Shown: positions 1 to 8,295 of the stretch, in pieces
Layout of the letters: every line of letters begins with the position of its first letter
How positions within the stretch are numbered: the stretch's first letter is position 1
Assembly (NCBI GenBank): GCA_900543325.1
Contig: UQQU01000018.1
Span: 1 to 47,759, forward strand
From: an uncultured Clostridium sp.
GTDB lineage: Bacteria > Bacillota > Clostridia > Clostridiales > Clostridiaceae
Reading direction: 5' to 3'
Length of the DNA stretch: 47,759 nucleotides
Notes under the pieces: generated by a model
The model's database searches: none
Told to the model about the DNA's origin: nothing
Seen by the model: only the letters and a program-made list of their open reading frames with translations
Position numbers and translations under genes: made by a program

Positions 1-119
1 ATAGCGAGTTTAAAAACTTTAGCAAACTTTACGGAATCAATTATATAAATTCTAGTTGAAAATTTCACCGTTACTGGAAAATAAATATTTCATTTTTTCG
101 CTTCCACGTAACGAACAAT

Positions 120-791
120 TTAGTTATAGTGTGTGTTGCGGAATTCGGAAGGAGACATCCCTACAAATGATTTAAAGGTTCTTGAAAAGTGACTTTGATC
201 ATAGAACCCTAATGATAGTGCTATATCAAGCATACTTTTATTTGTTGTAGTTAATAAAACCTTAGCTCTATCTATTTTAATTTTTTTAGAATATTTCATT
301 AAAGATATACCCATATGTTTTTTAAAACAAGTTGATGCATATTCTGGTGTTATCCCAAGATGCTCAGATATTTTTTCAAGGGACATAAAACTTTCAATAT
401 TCATATGAAGATGCTGAAGAAGCTTGTTTACTATGAAGTTATCTTTAACTTCTATATCGCTAATTAAAAATTCAAGATATGCTTCAGCCATTTCTATTTC
501 TAATTCCTGAAGAGATTTTAAATCATTAAGAGTTGGTATTTTAACATAATATTCATTATAAAGAGTATGAAGATATTTCTTAGAAATACCATGTCTTATT
601 ATTTCCTTAGAGAATATTGCATTCCATATATAAAGATCAATTTTTTTATCTTCTATATTTAAATCATCTTCTAATTCTCCAATATGTTTTTGTTTAATTT
701 TATAAAGAATAGCAGGTCTATTACTAGTATCAATAAAAGAAGAAAATTCATTACTAAAAATATTTAAGTCGGAAATAAAACTTTCGTACAT
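120..791 (-). CDS. AraC-family transcriptional regulator
   Basis: A 223-aa DNA-binding regulator. The C-terminal ~100 residues form the AraC double helix-turn-helix: the first HTH lies around MSLEKISEHLGITPEYAS and the second ends in the family signature region DIALSLGFYDQSHFSRTFK followed by GMSPSEFR. The N-terminal ~120 residues are not a recognisable cupin or other ligand domain, so the effector is unknown. The start is supported by GGGAGGA about 8 bases upstream on the minus strand. It diverges from the GH13 glycosidase gene at 921 across an AT-rich gap of about 130 bp, so local control of that sugar gene is a reasonable inference. Family assignment is secure; target and ligand are not. 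Confidence 0.9.
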   Translation of the reverse strand: MYESFISDLNIFSNEFSSFIDTSNRPAILYKIKQKHIGELEDDLNIEDKKIDLYIWNAIFSKEIIRHGISKKYLHTLYNEYYVKIPTLNDLKSLQELEIEMAEAYLEFLISDIEVKDNFIVNKLLQHLHMNIESFMSLEKISEHLGITPEYASTCFKKHMGISLMKYSKKIKIDRAKVLLTTTNKSMLDIALSLGFYDQSHFSRTFKSFVGMSPSEFRNTHYN

Positions 792-920
792 AAAAACTAT
801 CCTCCCATAATATAGAAAATTATATTAATTATATATATATTATATTATAAATATACAAACGAGAAAATGAAAAATTTTTATAATAATTATGTAAATATTT
901 TAAAATAAGAGGTGAAGTTT

Positions 921-2651
921 ATGAATAAATATGCTGTTTTTCATATTTTAGATACTCCGTATTCTTATGGAAAAGATAAGGATACTTTGATTGTAAGAGT
1001 TAGAGTAGCAAGAAATGATGTTAAAGAATGTTACATTTATTATAAAGATAGATATGATTGGGAGAATCCATATAGTAAACAAGCTATGAATGTAATTGCA
1101 GAAACGGAACTTTTCACATATTATCAAACAGAAATATCAGTTTTTAGAAATAGATATAGATATTATTTTGAATTTATTGATATGAATGAAGAAAGTTTTC
1201 AATATAATGAAAGAGGATTTGTAAATCCAGAATTTAAGTATAATGATATGAATTCTTTTCAGTTTCCTTATATAGCAGAAGAAGATTTGTATAAAGAAGT
1301 TAATTGGTTACAGGAAGCAGTTGTATATCAAATATTTCCGGATAGATTTTATAATGGAGATAATTCAATAGATGTTGAGGGAACTGACCAATGGGGGAAA
1401 GGTAAAGTTCATAGAAGAAGTATTTATGGTGGGGACTTACATGGAATAATAGAGAAATTGCCCTATTTAGAAGAGTTAGGTGTAAATTTAATCTATCTTA
1501 CACCTATATTCAAATCTGATACTAATCATAAGTATAATACTGAAGATTATTTTAATATAGATCCTCAGTTTGGAACATTAGAAGAAGCAAAGGAACTGGT
1601 AGAAAAGGCACATAACTTAGGTATAAAAATAGTTTTTGATGCTGTATTCAATCATTCAGGATCAGATTTCTTTGCATTTAAAGACTTAATAGAAAACCAA
1701 CAAGAATCACAATATAAGGAATGGTATTTTATAGATTCATGGCCAGTAAAGAAGGCAAAAAATAAATATTATACTTTTGCTAATGGTTGTGATAATATGC
1801 CTAAGCTTAATACTAATAATAAAGAGGTAAGAGAGTATTTATTAAAGGTAGGAGAGTTTTGGATTAAAGAAATTGGAATAGATGGATGGAGACTTGATGT
1901 TTGTGATGAAGTTGGACATGAATTTTGGAGGGAGTTTAGAAAACGAGTTAAAGAGGCTAAAAGTGATGCAATAATAATTGGAGAGATAATGCATGAAGCT
2001 AACTCTTTTTTAAAGGGAGATCAATTAGATGGAATAATGAATTATCCTTTTAAAAATGCTATTATAGATTTTTTTGCTAAAGGGATTATAAATGGAAGAG
2101 AATTTCTAGATATAATGGCAGAAAATAGAGTATTATATATGGATAGTATAACTAAGCAAATGTGGAACTTAATAGGAAGTCATGATACGAAAAGAATTTA
2201 TAATGAATGCCATGGAAATGTTAATAGAATGAAACTTGCTATAGCATATCAATTCTTATATATAGGTGTTCCATATATATATTATGGTGATGAGATTGGA
2301 CTAGATGGTGGAGATGATCCTGAAAATAGAAAATGTATGATTTGGGATAAAGAAAAACAAAATAGAGAGTTATTTGACTTTTATAAAAATATGATTAATA
2401 TTAGGAAAAATAATAAAGTCTTTACTTTTGGAAATTTTAAAGAAGTTTATTGTGAAAATAATATCATAGCTTTTAAGAGAGTTTTAGAGAAGGAAGAAGT
2501 TTTATGTGTATTTAATAATAGTGATGATAGTGTTTTAGTAAATATAAATTTAGAGTTGAAAGCAGTAAATTTAATTACAAAAAGTATTGAAGATTTAGTT
2601 GAAATAAAGTTAGATAGTTTTTCTTTTAAAATCTATAAAGTAGTTAAATAA
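921..2651 (+). CDS. GH13 alpha-glycosidase (neopullulanase / cyclomaltodextrinase type)
   Basis: A 576-aa cytoplasmic (no signal peptide) glycoside hydrolase of family 13 acting on alpha-glucan oligosaccharides. The first ~110 residues resemble the CBM34-type N-terminal domain of neopullulanases and cyclomaltodextrinases. The catalytic barrel shows the four conserved regions: VFDAVFNHSG (I), GWRLDVCDE with the nucleophile Asp (II), IIGEIMHEA with the acid/base Glu (III) and LIGSHDTKR (IV). A short C-terminal beta domain follows. A frame-open GTG at 912 is part of the AGAGGTG ribosome binding site, so ATG 921 is taken as the start. It diverges from the AraC regulator and ends at a terminator. 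Exact substrate (cyclodextrin, pullulan, maltodextrin) cannot be told from sequence alone. Confidence 0.92.
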   Translation: MNKYAVFHILDTPYSYGKDKDTLIVRVRVARNDVKECYIYYKDRYDWENPYSKQAMNVIAETELFTYYQTEISVFRNRYRYYFEFIDMNEESFQYNERGFVNPEFKYNDMNSFQFPYIAEEDLYKEVNWLQEAVVYQIFPDRFYNGDNSIDVEGTDQWGKGKVHRRSIYGGDLHGIIEKLPYLEELGVNLIYLTPIFKSDTNHKYNTEDYFNIDPQFGTLEEAKELVEKAHNLGIKIVFDAVFNHSGSDFFAFKDLIENQQESQYKEWYFIDSWPVKKAKNKYYTFANGCDNMPKLNTNNKEVREYLLKVGEFWIKEIGIDGWRLDVCDEVGHEFWREFRKRVKEAKSDAIIIGEIMHEANSFLKGDQLDGIMNYPFKNAIIDFFAKGIINGREFLDIMAENRVLYMDSITKQMWNLIGSHDTKRIYNECHGNVNRMKLAIAYQFLYIGVPYIYYGDEIGLDGGDDPENRKCMIWDKEKQNRELFDFYKNMINIRKNNKVFTFGNFKEVYCENNIIAFKRVLEKEEVLCVFNNSDDSVLVNINLELKAVNLITKSIEDLVEIKLDSFSFKIYKVVK

Positions 2652-2680
2652 TAATTTCGGATTAATAATAAAAAGAGAAG

Positions 2681-2712
2681 AAGCTAGTACAAATTTTGTG
2701 CTAGCTTTTATA
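2681..2712 (+). terminator. Intrinsic terminator after GH13 gene
   Basis: Ten-base-pair hairpin AAGCTAGTAC / GTGCTAGCTT (one G-U pair) with a 7-base loop, running into TTTTATA. It separates the glycosidase from the ROK/gal unit. Confidence 0.8.
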
Positions 2713-2732
2713 TGAATTTAATTTCAAGTATA

Positions 2733-2760
2733 TTGACAAAAACTAAAGATATGATAATAT
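2733..2760 (+). promoter_or_regulatory. Candidate sigma-A promoter for the ROK-galT-galK unit
   Basis: A perfect -35 TTGACA (2733-2738) is followed after 16 bases by TAATAT (2755-2760). The transcript would have a leader of about 80 bases, which contains a GTCTTTAA / TTAAAGAC hairpin (2785-2817) without a U tract. The ROK repressor is the first gene of this unit, so autoregulation is plausible. Confidence 0.6.
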
Positions 2761-2849
2761 TAAGATAAGAAAACAATTTCAAGGGTCTTTAAGATAGAGA
2801 AAAATTTTTTTAAAGACTTTATTAAAATAATTAATAAAGAAGTGGTAAG

Positions 2850-4070
2850 ATGAGTAAAGTATTAAAAGGTAGCTTTGAGTTAATGAAACAATTAAATGTT
2901 TCGGCTGTGCTTAAGGTTATAAAAGATAATGGAAGCCTATCACGTGCAGAAATTGCAAAATTAACAGGATTAACTCCAGCTAGTGTTACTAATATAACAA
3001 AATTTTTAATTGAAGATAAATTTCTTATAGAAAGTAAAATTGGAGAATCTAGTGGAGGAAGACCCCCAATAATATTAGAGCTTAATCCAGATGCTAGATA
3101 TGTAATAGGTGTAGGTATAGGTGTTGGAGTAATAGATGTAGTTATAACAAATCTTTCTGCTAATATAATAATGAAGAAATCTATGATAATAGGGGATGAA
3201 AGATATGATTATGACTTAGTTTTTAAGAAGTTAGTTAATTTAATTAATGAAGTAGTACAATTTAGCCAAATAGATAAAGAAAAGATATTAGGAGTAGGTG
3301 TAGCCCTACATGGTATAGTGGATGCAAGAACGGGAGTATCTATACATGCTTTATACTATGGTTGGAAAAATAAAAATATAAAAGAAAAGTTAGAAGAAGA
3401 ACTTGGATTAACTGTCTACGTAGATAATGATGTAAGAGCTATGGCACTAGGCGAAAGTTGGTTTGGAGCAACAAAAGATATAGCCAATTTTGTAACTTTA
3501 AATATATCAAATGGTATAGGTGCTGGAATTATTATAAATAATACACCTTATTATGGAGTTGATTTTAGTGCTGGGGAAATAGGACATATAGTAGTAGAAG
3601 CAGATGGTGATAAGTGTAACTGTGGAAATTATGGTTGTCTTGAAACTGTTGCATCTAATAATAATATAATTAGAAAAGCTATTAAGCTTATAAAGCAAGG
3701 TGTAAATAGTTCTCTTAGTAGAGATGTTAATGATATAAATAATTTATCAATAGAAGATATATGTAAGGCAGCCAGAGAAGGTGATGAGATGTCTATAACA
3801 ATATTAAAGGAAGCAGCTAGATATATTGGTATAGCTATTACAAACTTAATAAATATATTAAATCCAACAGCAATAGTAGTTGTTGGAGAGATATTTGAAA
3901 ATACAACATATACTATTGAAACTTTAAATGAAATAGTAAAAAACAGGGGGCTTAAATTATCAAGTGAAAATGTACGGATAATTAGAAGCTTACTAGGAAG
4001 AGATGCTGCAGTAATAGGGGCTGCAACATTAGTTATTCAAGAAATATTTAATGGTATTAATAGAAAGTAA
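2850..4070 (+). CDS. ROK-family transcriptional repressor (NagC/XylR type)
   Basis: A 406-aa sugar-responsive repressor. Residues ~15-75 are a MarR-like winged helix (SRAEIAKLTGLTPASVTN) followed by the characteristic GGRPP linker. The remainder is a ROK sugar-kinase-like fold containing the zinc motif GHIVVEADGDKCNCG..GCLE (Cys-x-Cys-Gly-x-x-Gly-Cys-x-Glu) around residues 245-270. Full length for the family. It is followed 62 bases later by galT and then galK on the same strand with no terminator between, so galactose or a galactose phosphate is the likely inducer; that is inference from context. The family also includes glucokinases, but the N-terminal HTH makes this a regulator. Confidence 0.9.
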   Translation: MSKVLKGSFELMKQLNVSAVLKVIKDNGSLSRAEIAKLTGLTPASVTNITKFLIEDKFLIESKIGESSGGRPPIILELNPDARYVIGVGIGVGVIDVVITNLSANIIMKKSMIIGDERYDYDLVFKKLVNLINEVVQFSQIDKEKILGVGVALHGIVDARTGVSIHALYYGWKNKNIKEKLEEELGLTVYVDNDVRAMALGESWFGATKDIANFVTLNISNGIGAGIIINNTPYYGVDFSAGEIGHIVVEADGDKCNCGNYGCLETVASNNNIIRKAIKLIKQGVNSSLSRDVNDINNLSIEDICKAAREGDEMSITILKEAARYIGIAITNLINILNPTAIVVVGEIFENTTYTIETLNEIVKNRGLKLSSENVRIIRSLLGRDAAVIGAATLVIQEIFNGINRK

Positions 4071-4132
4071 GTTATAGAAAAAATTTAAAATATTTTTTAA
4101 TAGTATTAAATTAAGAGTGGATGGTGAAAATT

Positions 4133-5656
4133 ATGAGTAATATTGGGTATGAAATTGAAAGGCTTTTAAAATTTGCACTGAAAAAAGAAATGATTTCTAA
4201 GTGGGATGTTATTCCAACGAGAAATGCATTGATAGATTTATTAAAGATAGAAGAGCCCTTTGAAGGAGAGGTAGATGAAAATATAGAAGAGAGTGCAGTT
4301 AAAATATTAGAGAATATTTTAGACTATGCAGTTGAAATAGGATTAATAGAAGAAGATACTACTACTTTTAGAGATTTATTTAATGCAAGGATAATGGGCC
4401 TATTGATGCCAAGAGAAGGTGAAGTTGTTAAAACTTTTTATGATAAGTATGAAAATGAATCTAAGGAAAAGGCTACAGATTGGTTTTATGATTTAAGTAA
4501 GGCTTCAAATTATATAATGACTGATAGAATAGCTAAAAATCTTTGGTGGCCAACTACAACTGAATATGGTGATTTAGAGATTACAGTTAATTTATCAAAA
4601 CCAGAAAAAGATCCAAAAGAAATAGCTAAAGCGAAGCTTATGAAACAATCCACATATCCAAAGTGTTTACTTTGTAAAGAAAATGTAGGATATGCAGGAA
4701 GAATAAATCATCCAGCAAGACAAAATCATAGAATTATTCCTATGACATTAACTAATAAAGAGTGGTTCTTACAATACTCTCCATATGTTTACTATAATGA
4801 ACATTGTATTGTGTTTAGTGGGGAGCACGAGCCAATGAGATTAACAAGAGATTCAATTGAAAGATTAGTTGAATTTACAGAGTTTTTACCACATTATTTT
4901 ATAGGTTCTAATGCAGACTTACCTATTGTAGGTGGATCAATATTAACTCATGATCATTACCAAGGAGGAAGACATGAGTTTCCTATGGAAAAAGCTTGTA
5001 TAGAGAAATATTATGAGAGCAGAAAATATGAAGATGTTGAAATCGGAACTGTTAAATGGCCAATGTCTGTAGTTAGAATAAAAGGAAATGATAAAAATAA
5101 GGTTATAGATTTAGCTATGGAAATATTTGAAGCATGGAAAAATTATTCTGATGAAGAAAATGATATAGTAGCATTTAGTGGAGATACACCACATAATACG
5201 GTAACTCCAATTGCAAGAAGAAAAGGTGAAGCCTTTGAATTAGATATAGTTTTAAGAAATAATAGAACTTCAAAAGAGCATCCAGATGGTATATTCCATC
5301 CCCATAAAGAACTTCATCATATAAAGAAAGAGAATATAGGATTAATTGAAGTTATGGGACTTGCTGTTTTACCAGGAAGATTAGAAAAGGAATTAGATAT
5401 TATAGCTAAAATTCTTTGCGGTGAAGTAATATACAATAGATTAGAAGCAGAAAATAATAGTGAAATTAATAAGCATATACCATGGATAGAAAGAATGCTT
5501 TCTGAAACTTCTTTATTAACTTATGATGAAGCTAAGGAGTTATTAAAGAATGAAGTGGGTAATATATTTGCAAATGTTCTTGAAGATGCAGGAGTATTTA
5601 AGAGAAATGAGAAAGGACAAGCTGGGCTAGAAAAATTCTTAAGCACAGTGATTTAA
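4133..5656 (+). CDS. galT: Galactose-1-phosphate uridylyltransferase (Firmicutes GalT2 type)
   Basis: A 507-aa Leloir-pathway enzyme exchanging UMP between UDP-glucose and galactose-1-phosphate. It belongs to the long Firmicutes class (about 500 aa) rather than the ~350-aa E. coli type. The nucleotidyl-transfer site is visible as GGSILTHDHYQGGRHE (His-x-His-x-x-Gln arrangement), and the conserved C-terminal half contains HPHKELHHIKKENIGLIEV. An in-frame ATG at 4121 would add four residues, but GGTGA six bases before ATG 4133 favours the later start. It lies between the ROK repressor and galK, 34 bases from the latter, as a clear gal operon. Confidence 0.95.
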   Translation: MSNIGYEIERLLKFALKKEMISKWDVIPTRNALIDLLKIEEPFEGEVDENIEESAVKILENILDYAVEIGLIEEDTTTFRDLFNARIMGLLMPREGEVVKTFYDKYENESKEKATDWFYDLSKASNYIMTDRIAKNLWWPTTTEYGDLEITVNLSKPEKDPKEIAKAKLMKQSTYPKCLLCKENVGYAGRINHPARQNHRIIPMTLTNKEWFLQYSPYVYYNEHCIVFSGEHEPMRLTRDSIERLVEFTEFLPHYFIGSNADLPIVGGSILTHDHYQGGRHEFPMEKACIEKYYESRKYEDVEIGTVKWPMSVVRIKGNDKNKVIDLAMEIFEAWKNYSDEENDIVAFSGDTPHNTVTPIARRKGEAFELDIVLRNNRTSKEHPDGIFHPHKELHHIKKENIGLIEVMGLAVLPGRLEKELDIIAKILCGEVIYNRLEAENNSEINKHIPWIERMLSETSLLTYDEAKELLKNEVGNIFANVLEDAGVFKRNEKGQAGLEKFLSTVI

Positions 5657-5690
5657 ATATAATAGATTTTAAGAGAGGTTGGGAAAGATT

Positions 5691-6854
5691 ATGAATAGAG
5701 AGAAAATGATAGAATTATTTAAAAATGAATATGGAGTAGATAATAGAGAGATAAAAACCTTTTTATCACCAGGAAGAGTTAATTTAATTGGAGAACATAT
5801 AGATTATAATGGTGGATTTGTGTTTCCAGGAGCATTAACAGTTGGAATTTATGCAGCACTATCATTAAGAGATGATAATAAAATAAGAATGAGATCAAAG
5901 AATGTTGCTGGAGAAGTAATTGTTGATTTAGATGAAGATTTAGTTTATAAGAAAGAAGATGATTGGGGTAATTATCCAAAGGGAGTTATAAAAGCACTTA
6001 AGGATTTAGGACATGAAGTGCCAGGAATGGATATAGTTTTATATAGCAATATTCCAGATGGAGCGGGTCTTTCATCTTCAGCAGCACTTGAAGTACTAAT
6101 GGCATATATAATACTGTATCTAGAGAATCCAGAGCAAATTGATAGAGTTGAAATAGCAAAACTTTGTCAAAAAGTTGAGAATGAATTTGTTGGTGTTAAC
6201 TGTGGAATTATGGATCAATTTGCTGTTGCAGTAGGAAAGAAGGACCATGCAATACTTTTAGATTGTGATTCTCTTTATTATGAATATGCCCCTTTAAACT
6301 TAGGAGAATACAGTTTGGTTATAATGAGTACTAATAAGAGAAGGGAACTTGCTGATTCAAAATATAATGAAAGAAGATCAGAATGTGAAAAGGCTCTTGA
6401 AATAATAAATGAAAATAAAACTGAAAAATTATCAAATCTTTGTCAAGCAACGATTGATGATATTGAATCATTTATCTCTGATGAAACTATAAAGAAAAGA
6501 GCTATGCATGTTGTTACTGAAAATGAAAGAGTTAAAAAAAGCATGGAAATGTTAAAAAATAATGATATATTAGGATTTGGTAAATTATTAACAGCATCTC
6601 ATATGTCTCTTGAAAATTATTATGAAGTTACAGGTCTTCATCTTGATACTTTAGTACATGAGGCTTTAAAGATAGGTGGATGTATTGGTGCTAGAATGAC
6701 TGGTGCTGGATTTGGAGGATGTGCTATTGCTTTGGTAGATAATACTAAGGTAGAAGAATTTAAAGAAAAGGTATCAGTAGCATACAAAAAAGTTACAGGA
6801 ATTACACCATCATTCTATACAAGTAATATAGGTGAAGGAACTCATGTATTATAA
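5691..6854 (+). CDS. galK: Galactokinase
   Basis: A 387-aa GHMP-family kinase that phosphorylates alpha-D-galactose at C1 in the cytoplasm. The galactokinase signature GRVNLIGEHIDYNGG is near the N terminus, the ATP-binding GHMP motif IPDGAGLSSSAALE is around residue 120, and the C-terminal motif MTGAGFGGCAIAL closes the active site. Length is normal for the family. A TTG at 5679 is in frame, but it lies inside the AGAGAGGTTGGG purine-rich ribosome binding region, so ATG 5691 is used. Last gene of the ROK-galT-galK unit. galE is not seen in the window, and galM lies apart at 20752. Confidence 0.96.
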   Translation: MNREKMIELFKNEYGVDNREIKTFLSPGRVNLIGEHIDYNGGFVFPGALTVGIYAALSLRDDNKIRMRSKNVAGEVIVDLDEDLVYKKEDDWGNYPKGVIKALKDLGHEVPGMDIVLYSNIPDGAGLSSSAALEVLMAYIILYLENPEQIDRVEIAKLCQKVENEFVGVNCGIMDQFAVAVGKKDHAILLDCDSLYYEYAPLNLGEYSLVIMSTNKRRELADSKYNERRSECEKALEIINENKTEKLSNLCQATIDDIESFISDETIKKRAMHVVTENERVKKSMEMLKNNDILGFGKLLTASHMSLENYYEVTGLHLDTLVHEALKIGGCIGARMTGAGFGGCAIALVDNTKVEEFKEKVSVAYKKVTGITPSFYTSNIGEGTHVL

Positions 6855-6871
6855 AATTAATTAAAAAATAA

Positions 6872-6945
6872 AAAGGACTGTCTTATAATGAATTGTTTTC
6901 AAAAAGGTAAATTGAAAATGAGGTAATTATAGGCAGTCATTTTAT
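6872..6945 (+). terminator. Long imperfect hairpin terminator after galK
   Basis: Outer stem AAAGGACTGTCTTAT (6872-6886) pairs with ATAGGCAGTCATTT (6929-6942) using several G-U pairs. Inside it TTTTCAA can pair with TTGAAAA. The hairpin ends in a short T run. It closes the galactose transcription unit. Confidence 0.6.
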
Positions 6946-6987
6946 ATTAAGGATATTTTTATGGTTTTAGATAGTAATATAAAGATA

Positions 6988-7016
6988 TTGACTATAAATT
7001 AATATAAAAGTATAAT
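6988..7016 (+). promoter_or_regulatory. Strong sigma-A promoter upstream of decayed gene and ECF S component
   Basis: TTGACT (6988-6993), exactly 17 bases, then TATAAT (7011-7016). It precedes the SAM-hydrolase remnant and is the best visible promoter for the intact S-component gene at 7473, giving it a leader of about 450 bases that consists mostly of pseudogene. Confidence 0.75.
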
Positions 7017-7051
7017 TTTAAAGTATTGCTAAAAAAGAGAATGAAATTAAC

Positions 7052-7069
7052 ATTCGCTAATTAACGAAT
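7052..7069. promoter_or_regulatory. Quasi-palindromic operator candidate
   Basis: ATTCGCTAATTAACGAAT matches its own reverse complement at 16 of 18 positions and lies about 30 bases downstream of the predicted start of transcription, a position suited to a repressor roadblock. The half-site carries CGAA, as do purine-repressor boxes, but the match is too short to name the regulator. Confidence 0.4.
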
Positions 7070-7114
7070 AAAAAAAATGTTGATTAACACATTGTTCGCA
7101 CTGTGCTTTATTAG

Positions 7115-7426
7115 CCAGAAGGCAGTGTGTTTGTTTCAGTTGTTGATCCTGGAGTTGGATCACATAGAAAAAGTATAGCAGTTAAGATAGCAAAGGGTCA
7201 GTACATAATTACACCGGATAACGGAACACTTACTCACATAAAACGTATGTGTAGAATTACCAGTAGTTGAATCAACTAAAGATAAGGATATAGTAAGTGG
7301 AACAATTGATTAGATAATTTAGCTGTTGCTATAAATCAAGGTTCATTCTCTAAGGCGTATAACATACAAACGGGAACTAATTGGAGAATTTCTATTAGAA
7401 AGGCACCAAAAGTAGTTTACGAATAA
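7115..7426 (+). pseudogene. Remnant of a SAM hydrolase / DUF62 (SAM hydroxide adenosyltransferase family) gene
   Basis: Three short pieces of a DUF62-like protein (family about 270 aa) are readable in order but not as one frame. The first, from 7115, reads PEGSVFVSVVDPGVGSHRKS and continues to QYIITPDNGTLTHIK, which is the conserved family core. After a frame change comes VELPVVESTKDKDIVSGTID then a stop, and finally DNLAVAINQGSFSKAYNIQT to the terminal stop at 7424-7426. The N terminus and at least two internal blocks are missing, so this is a deletion remnant and not a sequencing error. Intact relatives hydrolyse S-adenosylmethionine to adenosine and methionine. From memory, intact homologues often sit next to the same ECF S-component family seen at 7473. 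Confidence 0.8.
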
Positions 7427-7472
7427 AATTAATTTTAATTAATCATAATGTATATGAAAAGGAGGAGACGTA

Positions 7473-8024
7473 ATGGGTAACAAATTATCTATTAAGACTA
7501 TTGTTGCAATTGGTATTGGAGCGGCTGTATTTATGATATTAGGTCGTTTCGGTTCTATTCCATCAGGAATACCAAATACTAATATTGAAACATGTTATGC
7601 ATTTTTAGCATTAATGGCAGTTTTATATGGACCGTTTGCTGGAGTTGCTATTGGATTTATAGGACATGCGTTGAAGGATTTGGTGTTTTATGGTTTGCCT
7701 TGGTTTAGCTGGGTTATCGCATCAGCAACTGTTGGATTAATTATAGGATTAGCTTGGAAGAGGTTAAAAGTTAATGAAGGTGAGTTTGATAAAAAGGAAA
7801 TGATAATTTTCAATATTTATCAAATAATTGCTAATGTTGTAGCATGGCTTTTAGTTGCACCAACATTAGATATACTTATATATGCAGAACCGGCTAAAAA
7901 GGTCTATTTACAAGGAGCTGTAGCTGGAATTTCAAATGCAATTACAGTTGGAATATTAGGAACTATATTATTATATACTTATTCTAAGACTAGAGTTAAA
8001 AAAGGAAGCTTAGATAGAGAATAA
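7473..8024 (+). CDS. ECF transporter S component, UPF0397 family
   Basis: A 183-aa integral membrane substrate-binding subunit of an energy-coupling factor transporter. Five to six hydrophobic segments are visible, and the N-terminal half carries the family's nearly invariant stretch GRFGSIPSGIPNTNIETCYA plus FIGHALKDLVFYG. Ribosome binding site AAAGGAGGAG lies 8 bases before the ATG. The matching ATPase and T components follow at 8296 and 9999, but a terminator lies between them. Substrate is unproven: relatives are annotated as riboflavin- or hydroxymethylpyrimidine-type S components, while the adjacent SAM-hydrolase remnant hints at a nucleoside or methionine-related compound. Confidence 0.88.
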   Translation: MGNKLSIKTIVAIGIGAAVFMILGRFGSIPSGIPNTNIETCYAFLALMAVLYGPFAGVAIGFIGHALKDLVFYGLPWFSWVIASATVGLIIGLAWKRLKVNEGEFDKKEMIIFNIYQIIANVVAWLLVAPTLDILIYAEPAKKVYLQGAVAGISNAITVGILGTILLYTYSKTRVKKGSLDRE

Positions 8025-8034
8025 TATCTATTTT

Positions 8035-8067
8035 AAATACCGGAGTCTTTATGTCTCTGGTATTTTT
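8035..8067 (+). terminator. Terminator between S component and ECF ATPase
   Basis: AAATACCGGAG pairs with CTCTGGTATTT (one G-U pair), followed by TTTTT. The remaining ~225 bases before the ATPase gene contain no confident gene; they must hold its promoter, but no clear -35/-10 pair stands out. Confidence 0.85.
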
Positions 8068-8295
8068 AATGATTAAAGAAAATTTTACGTTATAAAATTT
8101 TTTTCAGAATATACATATGATTAAAAATATAGTATTATCTTTAATGGAGGTTATTAATTAAGGTTTTACTAATTAATAAAATTTTAATAATATAACTTAA
8201 AAAATGCTTAATAATTGTTTATTAAGTTTTACAGTCATTAATAAAATTAGATTAACATATTAAAGTTTATATACAAGAAGACGAGGAGATTTGCT

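Noticed and set aside
7080..7114. Intact start of the SAM-hydrolase-like gene at the ATG near 7078
   Set aside because: The frame from that ATG does not encode the family N terminus and is out of phase with the conserved PEGSVF block, so the 5' part is deleted.
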